From positions 1-5,852 of the forward strand of contig JAISDK010000261.1 in the NCBI GenBank assembly GCA_031264875.1: 5,852 nt of DNA, written 5' to 3'. The notes beneath the pieces are model-generated. The model made no database searches and had not been told where the DNA came from. It worked only from the letters and a program-made list of their open reading frames with translations. Position numbers and translations under genes: made by a program. Shown here piece by piece: positions 1 to 5,852 of this stretch; the stretch's first letter is position 1; every line of letters starts with the position of its first letter. This DNA comes from Prevotellaceae bacterium. GTDB lineage: Bacteria > Bacteroidota > Bacteroidia > Bacteroidales > UBA932.

Positions 1-56
1 CTTTTCCGGAACATTTCGGAAATCCTGTAAAATATGTTCGAATAACGCCACATCAT
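1..56 (-). CDS. Possible 5' end of a gene running off the left edge (partial, unidentified)
   Basis: An open frame starts at ATG 56-54, with a second ATG at 53-51, and stays open to the window edge. It gives 18 codons reading MMWRYSNIFYRISEMFRK. A further in-frame ATG lies upstream at 77-75. The main support is position: a well-formed Bacteroidota promoter (92-123) points into it and would leave a leader of about 30 nt, similar to the leader inferred for leuC. The fragment is too short to name a family, and an open run of this length also occurs by chance. It could share a surface-polysaccharide theme with the wecA-like gene upstream, but nothing in the residues shows that. Confidence 0.35.
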   Translation of the reverse strand, partial: MMWRYSNIFYRISEMFRK

Positions 57-91
57 ATATTGATATTTATAAAACATTCTGTAAAACGGCG

Positions 92-123
92 CAAAAATAA
101 TAATTATTTATTGAGTATGCAAG
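92..123 (-). promoter_or_regulatory. Bacteroidota-type promoter reading left
   Basis: On the minus strand a CTTG box (123-120) is followed after exactly 20 bp by TATTTTTG (99-92). The second box matches the Bacteroidota -7 consensus TAnnTTTG at every fixed position, and CTTG keeps the TTG core of the -33 box. The spacing is within the known 19-21 bp. Transcription would start near position 85 and run off the left edge, so it drives a gene beyond the window and not the wecA-like gene, which has already ended at 302. Confidence 0.6.
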
Positions 124-139
124 AAATAAATTTTTTTTT

Positions 140-158
140 CAATGATTTTTAATCATTG
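140..158. repeat. Perfect 8-bp inverted repeat with 3-nt centre, possible operator
   Basis: CAATGATT (140-147) is followed by TTT and then the exact reverse complement AATCATTG (151-158). A run of nine T (131-139, plus strand) abuts the left arm. It is not a normal intrinsic terminator for minus-strand transcripts, because on that strand the hairpin is followed by nine A and not by a U-run. It lies 16 bp upstream of the -33 box of the leftward promoter, with the A/T tract in between, which suits a regulator-binding site. A weak plus-strand terminator (the stem is followed by TTTG) is the alternative, but no plus-strand gene is seen here. Confidence 0.4.
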
Positions 159-301
159 TTTGAAATGCAACAATCGTAGTTACATTAGAAATTAAAGAGA
201 AACAGCTTTATGATATAAAGTCAAAAAATGAAATAAAAATAGAATAACGGACATGATTTTGACCGAAATCGAACATAATAATCTATTAATATACCGTTTT
301 T
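159..301. other. AT-rich intergenic DNA downstream of the wecA-like gene
   Basis: No coding frame, RNA gene or convincing intrinsic terminator is visible. Minus-strand RNA just after the wecA-like stop could form only short stems, for example CGG/CCG ends at 248-265 with a mismatch, followed by the U-rich stretch 205-247. That is too weak to call as a terminator. How the wecA-like transcript ends is therefore not shown by the sequence. Confidence 0.5.
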
Positions 302-1393
302 TTACCTGTCTATTGCTACTTCCTTGTCACATTGGTTTTCTTTTACTCTTTCCCGGACTTTAATCAGTGTTCTTATGGTTTCTGTCCAAAGGACGCAGGA
401 AAGAAATATTGCGATAAAGAAGAAAAGTTTCGTGGTATGTTGAAATAACAGGCCGATGCCTATATATACTATGTTGATAAGCAGCAATATTCCAGTTGCC
501 TGTTTATGACTGTAGCCTAAAGCCAGAAACATGTGGTGCAAGTGATTTTTATCAGGTGAAAAAGGCGATTTTTTATGGATAATCCTGACTGTAAACACTC
601 TTATCGTATCAAACATCGGCAGTACCAGAATACATAGCGATACCATGGGGGCGTTGAGGATATGATAGGGCGACGTATTGGTAATGTTTACTTCATTGAA
701 TGATATGGTCAGGGCAGCCAGTATAACACCCAGTACTAAAGCGCCGGCGTCACCCATGAAGATTTTGCCGCGTTTTGCAAAAACATTGTATATGAAAAAC
801 GGTATAAGCGCACCTAATAAACTGAAAGCAACCACGGCCAATTGTCCATTACCGGTTAAGGTGAAGTATATGCCAAAAAATAGCGAGACAATGATACCTA
901 CTCCCGACGCCAATCCGTCTATTCCGTCGATGAGATTGATTGCATTGATTATAACAATGGTTACAAAAAATGTTAATAATACGCTGGCGAGGTATGTAAT
1001 TTCGTGTACGCCAAAGAATCCATGCAGATTTGTGAGGCGAAGATTCCCTAAAAATATCATGGCGGAGATTCCGAACAATTCTCCCATGAGTTTGCGTTTT
1101 GCAGAGATTATCATAATATCGTCGTACAGGCCGACAAAAAACAAAACCAGCGCTGTAAATATCAAAAACTGGATCCCTCCATCCAGGTTAAAATCCGATG
1201 TAATCAGTAGTGCCAAGATAAAGGAAATGAAAATGGATATTCCGCCCACATTGGGTATTCTTCCGGTATGCGAAGTTCTGTGATTCGGTTTTGCGACCAA
1301 ATCCTTCTTTATCGCTACTTTTACAACTTTCGGTATAGAGAAAAAACCTATGATTAATGCAGCTAAAAATGAAATTACCAATCTACTATCCAT
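302..1393 (-). CDS. WecA/MraY-family undecaprenyl-phosphate sugar-1-phosphate transferase
   Basis: This 363-residue polytopic membrane protein belongs to glycosyltransferase family 4. Members move a sugar-1-phosphate (often GlcNAc-1-P) from a UDP-sugar to undecaprenyl phosphate on the inner face of the cytoplasmic membrane, starting O-antigen, capsule or similar glycans. Family landmarks appear in order: KPNHRTSHTGRIPNVGG (35-51), the Asp pair D91-D92 in GLYDD, NAINLIDGIDGLA (150-162) with the catalytic-region Asp residues, GDAGALVLG (214-222), and the cytoplasmic HLHH (284-287). About ten hydrophobic segments and a charged tail (341-363) complete it, and the length is normal. The motif pattern fits WecA/TagO/WbpL-type enzymes better than MraY, but sugar specificity cannot be read, so no symbol is given. 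It stands alone between two intergenic regions; GGAAAG at 1412-1407 is a weak ribosome site, rather far from the ATG. Confidence 0.92.
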   Translation of the reverse strand: MDSRLVISFLAALIIGFFSIPKVVKVAIKKDLVAKPNHRTSHTGRIPNVGGISIFISFILALLITSDFNLDGGIQFLIFTALVLFFVGLYDDIMIISAKRKLMGELFGISAMIFLGNLRLTNLHGFFGVHEITYLASVLLTFFVTIVIINAINLIDGIDGLASGVGIIVSLFFGIYFTLTGNGQLAVVAFSLLGALIPFFIYNVFAKRGKIFMGDAGALVLGVILAALTISFNEVNITNTSPYHILNAPMVSLCILVLPMFDTIRVFTVRIIHKKSPFSPDKNHLHHMFLALGYSHKQATGILLLINIVYIGIGLLFQHTTKLFFFIAIFLSCVLWTETIRTLIKVRERVKENQCDKEVAIDR

Positions 1394-1418
1394 TATCTAT
1401 TTAAATCTTTCCAATAAA

Positions 1419-1445
1419 AATCTACCAAACTGGGTTTAGTAAATC
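1419..1445 (-). terminator. Terminator-like hairpin in the leader of the wecA-like gene
   Basis: Minus-strand RNA from 1445 to 1419 can fold into a 12-bp uninterrupted stem around the 3-nt loop CCA (1433-1431), and is followed by UUUAUU. Three pairs are G-U wobbles (1438/1426, 1442/1422, 1445/1419) that would be A-C mismatches in plus-strand RNA, so the fold is much better on the transcribed strand. Only two pairs are G-C, so stability is modest. It lies about 100 nt after the barrel-gene stop and 25 nt before the wecA-like ATG. It may end the lipoprotein/barrel operon, or act as an attenuator if the wecA promoter is upstream of it. Confidence 0.45.
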
Positions 1446-1452
1446 GTAGATG

Positions 1453-1460
1453 CAATAATA
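1453..1460 (-). promoter_or_regulatory. Weak -7 box candidate for the wecA-like gene
   Basis: TATTATTG on the minus strand (1460-1453) matches the Bacteroidota -7 consensus TAnnTTTG at all but one fixed position and is followed by CATC. No good TTTG box is found 19-21 bp upstream. Transcription would start near 1446, giving a leader of about 50 nt that would begin almost exactly at the base of the 1445-1419 hairpin. Short inverted arms TGCAA/TTGCA (1451-1455 and 1471-1475) flank the region. Confidence 0.25.
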
Positions 1461-1481
1461 TTTATGTTCGTTGCATTAAAA

Positions 1482-1499
1482 TGTTAAAAAAAATTAACA
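1482..1499. repeat. 6-bp inverted repeat, A-rich centre, after the barrel gene
   Basis: TGTTAA (1482-1487) and TTAACA (1494-1499) are exact reverse complements around six A. The stem has a single G-C pair. On the minus strand the loop is U-rich but no clear U-run follows the stem, so it is a poor terminator. A regulator site for the wecA-like gene or chance in AT-rich DNA are equally possible. Confidence 0.25.
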
Positions 1500-1543
1500 C
1501 TTGATAAAATGGATATGACAATAATTAAAATTTACCTGACTAC

Positions 1544-2761
1544 TTACTGGTATGCCCATTTGATAAACCATAGCTGGTTTACAGTTACTCCCAGGTTTAT
1601 CCGGATATAATTTTCGTTTATCAGACCCGCGCCGCCTCTGCGTCCCAAGTCTGCTGATAAAAATAGTTGAGTATAGTTACCTTTTAGGGGTAAAACTAAT
1701 CCTGCTGTAGCGCCCATTTCCGTTATCTTTTTGCCATTGACAACCAGATTCGATTTCTCGAAATAAGCGCCTAACTGATATTGTATTCGCAGTAAGTAGC
1801 TTCGTGCAGTTCTATAATTCGGAATATATTCTACTCCGGCATTAACTCTATGGTTATCGCTGTACTGCATTCTTAAATCCGGAGATTTTATGTTAGCCCA
1901 GTTGTGGAATTTGTAATCAATTGCAATCATTTTGTGGCTGTGTCCACTACTGTTCTGCAGGGCAAAACCGATTCCTGCGTTTCGCGGCAGTGAAGTGTAG
2001 GTACTTGTTTCTGTTTCTGTTATCCCGATAGATGAAAGAGTTTTATAGTGTTTCATCTTTACTTTGGATTCATATCCAAATACAAGTCCTGCCGAAAACG
2101 AATAGTTTGTAAATCGTTTATTATACATCAACCCGAAATCAAACAGTATTTTATCTATTTCGGAAATTGTTTGAACCATTTGGTTTGAAAGCGATTCGCT
2201 TTTGTTTATCCGTCCGAACAGATATGAAGCGTTTACTCCCGCATACAAATAGGGCAGCAATTTGTATGTTGCGGCAAAATATACTTTAGACAAGCCTCCC
2301 GAACCTTCGTGATATATGGGATATTTTTCGTTATTTCTTCCTTCAACGTATGCATCCGACTGTATTCGGTATTGTACATTGCTGTAGGGGAGTATTCCGG
2401 CAGATACTGCCAGTTTTGAAAAAATTCTTACTCCGAATGCTACTTTCTTCACATTCTCATTGTTTGCATATTCTTTGGTTCCTGCAGCGGAATACTGCGA
2501 AAGACTTCCCGACAGTGAGACGTCGAATATGAAGAATGACGAATCGACCGCTATGGCAGCCGGATTTGTATTATTCAGGAAACCGGGAAGATAGGTGCCT
2601 ATTCCGACGTTTGCCATGCCGCTGTTCAATCCGTATATTTTGCTGTCGATTTCTCCTATGCCTATCATCGAGTAGGGAGAACTTGTGCTGTGTTGTGCAT
2701 AAGAAAAAACACAGAATAGAGATGCTATTGCTAAAGTGAAAAATCTTCTTATTTGTATCAT
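1544..2761 (-). CDS. Putative outer-membrane beta-barrel protein
   Basis: This 405-residue protein starts with a clear Sec signal peptide: RR near the N-terminus, a hydrophobic core at about 7-20, and likely cleavage after SYA at residue 22, leaving Q23. The mature part opens with SSPYSMIGIGEI (27-38), GMANVGIG (48-55) and NNTNPAAI (63-70). Openings of this type are common in Bacteroidota outer-membrane proteins of the PorV/FadL-like kind. The rest is alternating polar/aromatic strands, and the C-terminus, NQLWFIKWAYQ, is aromatic as expected for a barrel. Substrate and role are not shown; no exact family is claimed. The ATG at 2761 lies 9 bp after the stop of the lipoprotein gene, which implies co-transcription and probably a shared job. 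AGGA sits only a few bases before the ATG, too close to be a standard ribosome site. Confidence 0.72.
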   Translation of the reverse strand: MIQIRRFFTLAIASLFCVFSYAQHSTSSPYSMIGIGEIDSKIYGLNSGMANVGIGTYLPGFLNNTNPAAIAVDSSFFIFDVSLSGSLSQYSAAGTKEYANNENVKKVAFGVRIFSKLAVSAGILPYSNVQYRIQSDAYVEGRNNEKYPIYHEGSGGLSKVYFAATYKLLPYLYAGVNASYLFGRINKSESLSNQMVQTISEIDKILFDFGLMYNKRFTNYSFSAGLVFGYESKVKMKHYKTLSSIGITETETSTYTSLPRNAGIGFALQNSSGHSHKMIAIDYKFHNWANIKSPDLRMQYSDNHRVNAGVEYIPNYRTARSYLLRIQYQLGAYFEKSNLVVNGKKITEMGATAGLVLPLKGNYTQLFLSADLGRRGGAGLINENYIRINLGVTVNQLWFIKWAYQ

Positions 2762-2770
2762 GTCCTGTGT

Positions 2771-4207
2771 TTAGTTTTTTTCGTTATACATATTGTAATA
2801 TAATTTCAATTTAATTCTGTTATAATATGTTGTATTACCTATATTAATTGAATGATCGTTGTTGCCTATAACTATACGCTGGGTTGAATTTTGCATTTCA
2901 CTGCTTGGAAATCTAAGCGTAAGGAATAATTTCTGGTTTGCAGGAGCCGCTATCTGGTTTTGTACAAACGAGGTTACATCGAAGGTGTAAAGTGTTTTGT
3001 CCCAAAACTGGGGGTCGGTTACCAGGTTTCCCGTCTGGCTTTGCCCTTGCGAATCGGTTAAAACCGATTCCGATTCTCCGGATATATTGGATGCAGATAT
3101 TGTCAGGCTATGAGGTATGGGGGTATGTTCCTGATATGTGCCATATACAGGTCTGATTTCCAGAATAGCCTGCTCGATTATTCCATAAGTGCTTGTCAAC
3201 AGAATGTCATGAAGATTGGGAAATTCTATTTTGGTGTACAGTCCGTCGCCTGCTGAAATAAATGACTGGTTACCCGTCAGATGTGATTCTATTTCGTTTT
3301 CTATGAATGAATCGGGCAATAAACCGGTCTCGCTTCTGTCGGTAATAATATTGTTAAACTGATTTCTTGCATTTATGGAAAATGTAATTACTTTGTCCGT
3401 TTTAAATTCTTCCTGAGTATGATAGTGCAGGTTAATCTTGAAAGTAGAATCCGCTTTCAATCCTGCAATAGTCTTAACATCGTCTCCTGCAACAAATACC
3501 AGGCCTTTGAAATAGTCCAGAAACTTTTCGTTACTGTCAAATTCGTCTTCTTTATCTTCGATTTTTTGGAGCATTTCCTCTCCCATATAATCGGGCAGTT
3601 TTATTCGTACAGGCTCCATTTCTACTCCTCCGGCAATCAATTTTCCCGATTCCGTATTGTTTGGCCGTATCGGAAAGATTACGTCCACCAGAGGGTTTGA
3701 ATCGTATTCGAACGAAGTGGTATTGTAGTAGGCTTCCGTACCAACAACGACGTCAAGTTTAATCCGTTCATTAAGCTGGTGAATCAGGAGATGCATGTTG
3801 TCATTCAAAGTATCTCCCATATAGAACCCGTTGAATCTCATCTCCATGATCAGGGAGTCAAAAATAACATTGTTGCCCAGACTCGAAGGAATGGTAGGAG
3901 CTGATATTTCAAGGTATGAGGTTGCATTTATTATGCCTGTCAGTTTTTCGCCGGTTACGGTATTGATATCTTCGTATTTACCTACGAGTATAGTTCCCTG
4001 ATTGTAGGTGGGAACGGAATCTATTCTGACTGTACTCAACCGGGCGTTGCAACTGTCAATATAAACCATTTTCATATTTGTATCGACCCAGCTTGTGCCT
4101 ATTTTAAAATAGGCTTCGCTGCTACAGGACGAAATGAAAATGCAGGCTGACAAAAATGATATTACTGATAAACTTTTCTTCATTCGTAAAATAAATTTTT
4201 TACTCAT
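2771..4207 (-). CDS. DUF4270-family lipoprotein
   Basis: This 478-residue protein has a lipoprotein signal with lipobox ISSC, making C28 the acylated residue. The mature protein begins with an IGTSWVD segment (36-42), then VYIDS (48-52), LSTVRIDSVPTY (57-68) and ILVGKYED (72-79), and ends in a basic/aromatic stretch NRIKLKLYYNMY (463-474). I recognise this pattern as DUF4270, a Bacteroidota envelope family of unknown function. The residues after C28 (SSEAYF) carry one acidic residue only, so the acidic surface-export signal is weak and the side of the outer membrane it faces is unclear. The annotated start at 4207 gives a long n-region; M9 (ATG 4183-4181) would give a more typical signal of 19 residues before the Cys and may be the true start. 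It is the first gene of a likely two-gene operon with the barrel gene. Confidence 0.8.
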   Translation of the reverse strand: MSKKFILRMKKSLSVISFLSACIFISSCSSEAYFKIGTSWVDTNMKMVYIDSCNARLSTVRIDSVPTYNQGTILVGKYEDINTVTGEKLTGIINATSYLEISAPTIPSSLGNNVIFDSLIMEMRFNGFYMGDTLNDNMHLLIHQLNERIKLDVVVGTEAYYNTTSFEYDSNPLVDVIFPIRPNNTESGKLIAGGVEMEPVRIKLPDYMGEEMLQKIEDKEDEFDSNEKFLDYFKGLVFVAGDDVKTIAGLKADSTFKINLHYHTQEEFKTDKVITFSINARNQFNNIITDRSETGLLPDSFIENEIESHLTGNQSFISAGDGLYTKIEFPNLHDILLTSTYGIIEQAILEIRPVYGTYQEHTPIPHSLTISASNISGESESVLTDSQGQSQTGNLVTDPQFWDKTLYTFDVTSFVQNQIAAPANQKLFLTLRFPSSEMQNSTQRIVIGNNDHSINIGNTTYYNRIKLKLYYNMYNEKN

Positions 4208-4240
4208 ATTTTATAATAATGTAAACAAGTAGCTTTGATG

Positions 4241-4272
4241 CAAAAACAGTAAAATAGTTCAATTGCTTCATT
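4241..4272 (-). promoter_or_regulatory. Weak promoter candidate for the lipoprotein/barrel operon
   Basis: In the 80-bp gap after leuC, minus-strand TGTTTTTG (4248-4241) differs from the -7 consensus TAnnTTTG at one fixed base. The -33 position 20 bp upstream reads AATG, a poor match. The inferred leader to the ATG at 4207 would be about 27 nt, similar to that of leuC. No terminator hairpin is seen after leuC, so readthrough from leuC is also possible. Confidence 0.3.
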
Positions 4273-4287
4273 AAAGTTTTTATAATC

Positions 4288-5715
4288 TTATTGAGAATCA
4301 ACATCACGGGGATTGGTTATTACTCCGGTTATTGCTGTAGCGGCTGCTACCAGAGGTCCTGCCAGAAGAGTTCTCGAACCGGGACCCTGGCGTCCTTCAA
4401 AGTTTCTGTTCGAGGTACTTACGGCATATTTTCCTGCTGGCACCTTATCGTCGTTCATGGCAAGGCATGCCGAACATCCGGGCTGACGTATTTCAAATCC
4501 TGCTTCGTTCAAAATATCGGCCAATCCTTCTTCCATGATTTCCTTTTCGACTTTTTTGGAACCGGGTACAATCCACGCTGTGATGTTTTCCGCTTTTTTC
4601 TTTCCTTTAACGAATCCGGCAAAAGCTCTAAAGTCTTCGATACGTCCGTTTGTGCAACTGCCAAGAAACACGTAATCGACAGGTTTACCCAGCAGTTTTT
4701 CTCCGGGTACAAATCCCATATAGTCCAGCATTTTTTTGAAAGATGCTTTTGAGGCGTCCTCGATACTGTCGATTTCGGGAATGTTTTCTCCTACGAAAAT
4801 ACCTGTTCCGGGATTTGTTCCGTATGTTATCATTGGAGAAATGTTGGAGGCATCGAAAGATATTTCCCTGTCGAATGTTGCGCCGTCGTCTGTTTTGAGT
4901 TTTTTCCAACATTCAACTGCTTTGTCCCAGTCTTTTCCTTTCGGAGCATATTCTCTGCTTTTCGGAGCATATTCTCTGCCTTTCAGATATTCGAAAGTCT
5001 TTTCGTCGGGTGCAATCATTCCGCCTCTTGCGCCTGCCTCTATGCTCATATTGCACACGGTCATACGCTCTTCCATGCTCATATTGCGTATGGTTTCACC
5101 GGCATATTCAATGAAGTATCCCGTTGCTCCTCCTGTACCGATTTTACTTATAATATATAGTATGACGTCTTTGGCTGTAACATACCTGTTTAGTTTGCCA
5201 TCTACGATTATTCGCATTTTCAAGGGCTTTGGCTGAAGGATACATTGAGTTGCGAGGGTCATTTCCACTTCGCTCGTACCAACGCCAAAAGCAACGCATC
5301 CGAAAGCTCCGTGCGTGGAGGTATGACTGTCGCCGCAAACGATTGTCATTCCGGGCAGAGTGAGTGCGTATTCAGGGCCGACAACATGCACGATTCCGTT
5401 TTTTTCGTGTCCTAATCCAAAGAGCGGCAAACCGGCTTCTTCGGCATTTTTTTTCAGTGTTTCGAGCTGAAACCTTGATACTTCGTCCTTGACGGGTTTA
5501 TCCTGGTCTATTGTCGGGGTATTGTGGTCGGCAGTGCAAAATGTATTTTGCGGTCTAAAAACTTTCAATCCTCTGTTTCTCAAACCTTCAAATGCTTGCG
5601 GACTTGTAACTTCATGGCAGTAATGTCTGTCAATATACAATTGTACAGGTCCGTCGGCTATCGACGAAACAACATGACTGTCCCAAATCTTGTCAAAAAG
5701 GGTTAAAACCTTCAT
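4288..5715 (-). CDS. leuC: 3-isopropylmalate dehydratase, large subunit
   Basis: LeuC pairs with LeuD to isomerise 2-isopropylmalate to 3-isopropylmalate in leucine synthesis, in the cytoplasm, with a 4Fe-4S cluster. The 475-residue protein carries the aconitase-family signatures: YIDRHYCHEVTSPQAF (27-42), FRPQNTFCTADHNTPT (53-68), CGDSHTSTHGAFG (127-139), GSCTNGR (352-358) and GCSACL (413-418). The cluster ligands are C354, C414 and C417. All regions are intact, so the enzyme should work. It is about seven residues longer than usual because of a tandem duplication at 247-260 (separate entry). The start at 5715 gives the expected N-terminus MKVLTLFDKIWDSHVV. leuD is not next to it: the following gene is a DUF4270 lipoprotein, and no gene lies within 137 bp upstream. 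Confidence 0.97.
   Translation of the reverse strand: MKVLTLFDKIWDSHVVSSIADGPVQLYIDRHYCHEVTSPQAFEGLRNRGLKVFRPQNTFCTADHNTPTIDQDKPVKDEVSRFQLETLKKNAEEAGLPLFGLGHEKNGIVHVVGPEYALTLPGMTIVCGDSHTSTHGAFGCVAFGVGTSEVEMTLATQCILQPKPLKMRIIVDGKLNRYVTAKDVILYIISKIGTGGATGYFIEYAGETIRNMSMEERMTVCNMSIEAGARGGMIAPDEKTFEYLKGREYAPKSREYAPKGKDWDKAVECWKKLKTDDGATFDREISFDASNISPMITYGTNPGTGIFVGENIPEIDSIEDASKASFKKMLDYMGFVPGEKLLGKPVDYVFLGSCTNGRIEDFRAFAGFVKGKKKAENITAWIVPGSKKVEKEIMEEGLADILNEAGFEIRQPGCSACLAMNDDKVPAGKYAVSTSNRNFEGRQGPGSRTLLAGPLVAAATAITGVITNPRDVDSQ
4939..4980 (-). repeat. 21-bp in-frame tandem duplication inside leuC
   Basis: Two adjacent 21-bp units (4980-4960 and 4959-4939) are identical at 20 of 21 positions, the only change being GGC to AGC at the first codon. 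In protein terms REYAPKS (247-253) is followed by REYAPKG (254-260). Family members normally have one copy of this segment before the WDxAV helix. The frame is kept and no catalytic motif is touched, so it reads as a recent slippage or duplication tolerated in a loop. Confidence 0.95.
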
Positions 5716-5747
5716 CTATTATAATTTAATAATATACATATCGGGTG

Positions 5748-5755
5748 CAAAAGTA
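5748..5755 (-). promoter_or_regulatory. leuC promoter, -7 box
   Basis: Minus-strand TACTTTTG (5755-5748), followed by CACC, matches the Bacteroidota -7 consensus TAnnTTTG at every fixed position. The -33 box is poor: the nearest candidate is TTAG (5781-5778) with a 22-bp spacer. Transcription would start near 5741, leaving a leader of about 25 nt with no room for a riboswitch or leader peptide. A short palindrome AACAA-T-TTGTT (5756-5766) abuts the box on its upstream side and could be an operator. A weak -33 box is compatible with control by an activator, but this is inference. Confidence 0.5.
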
Positions 5756-5852
5756 AACAATTTGTTTGAACTGCATACTAACATCTTTTTTTTTGAGATA
5801 TATTGGTGTAATATACAGCATGATTTAATTGATTTACTGTAGTTTCGATGTC

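Noticed and set aside
3..22. Inverted repeat TTTCCG/CGGAAA with an internal TTCCGGAA palindrome
   Set aside because: The arms are only 6 bp and may lie in coding sequence of the partial left gene, where codons such as TTC CGG AAA explain them; no U-run follows on either strand within view.
248..265. Possible wecA terminator hairpin (CGG/CCG arms)
   Set aside because: The stem is at most five positions with one mismatch; the U-rich DNA after it is typical of the whole region.
678..1283. Plus-strand open frame of 201 codons
   Set aside because: It lies wholly inside the wecA-like gene on the opposite strand, whose motifs are unmistakable; the plus-strand product has no recognisable domain.
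5041..5093. Repeated ATGCTCATATTGC in leuC
   Set aside because: It encodes the two NMS segments (211-213 and 222-224) that belong to the normal LeuC sequence pattern; the copies are not adjacent and reflect similar codons, not a duplication.
4291..5236. Two plus-strand open frames (4291-4752 and 4736-5236) inside leuC
   Set aside because: They are antisense shadows of a well-conserved enzyme gene; their products are low-complexity and match no family I know.
5716..5850. Minus-strand frame open from the right edge to the TAA-TAG just before leuC, in phase with leuC
   Set aside because: The translated residues do not look like a protein end, the run contains the leuC -7 box and a nine-A tract, and chance open runs of this length are common in such DNA. 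An N-terminal extension of LeuC is excluded by the two stops directly before its ATG.

Overview
The window looks like a chromosomal piece of a Bacteroidota bacterium, most likely order Bacteroidales. The evidence is AT-rich intergenic DNA, promoters of the Bacteroidota type (TTG box, about 20 bp, then TAnnTTTG) instead of -35/-10 boxes, weak or absent Shine-Dalgarno sites, a DUF4270-type lipoprotein, and an outer-membrane barrel protein with the N- and C-terminal style of that phylum. The genus cannot be fixed from the sequence.

All four complete genes lie on the minus strand, so the window reads from right to left. From the right edge there is about 137 bp of upstream DNA with a good -7 box, then leuC (5715-4288), the large subunit of 3-isopropylmalate dehydratase in leucine synthesis. 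After 80 bp comes a DUF4270 lipoprotein gene (4207-2771), followed only 9 bp later by an outer-membrane beta-barrel gene (2761-1544); these two look like an operon. A 150 bp intergenic region follows, holding a weak promoter candidate and a terminator-like or attenuator-like hairpin. Next is a WecA/MraY-family polyprenyl-phosphate sugar-1-phosphate transferase (1393-302). The last 300 bp at the left hold a well-formed leftward promoter with a perfect inverted repeat just upstream, and what may be the first 18 codons of a gene running off the edge.

Functionally this is ordinary core-genome content: one amino-acid biosynthesis gene, a probable envelope lipoprotein/barrel pair of unknown role, and an initiating glycosyltransferase for cell-surface polysaccharide. 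I see no mobile element, CRISPR array, tRNA or rRNA, and no convincing new multi-gene system. The points most worth a second look are a 21-bp in-frame tandem duplication in leuC, leuC standing without leuD, the lipoprotein/barrel pair, the strand-specific hairpin before the wecA-like gene, and the palindrome-plus-promoter arrangement at the left edge.
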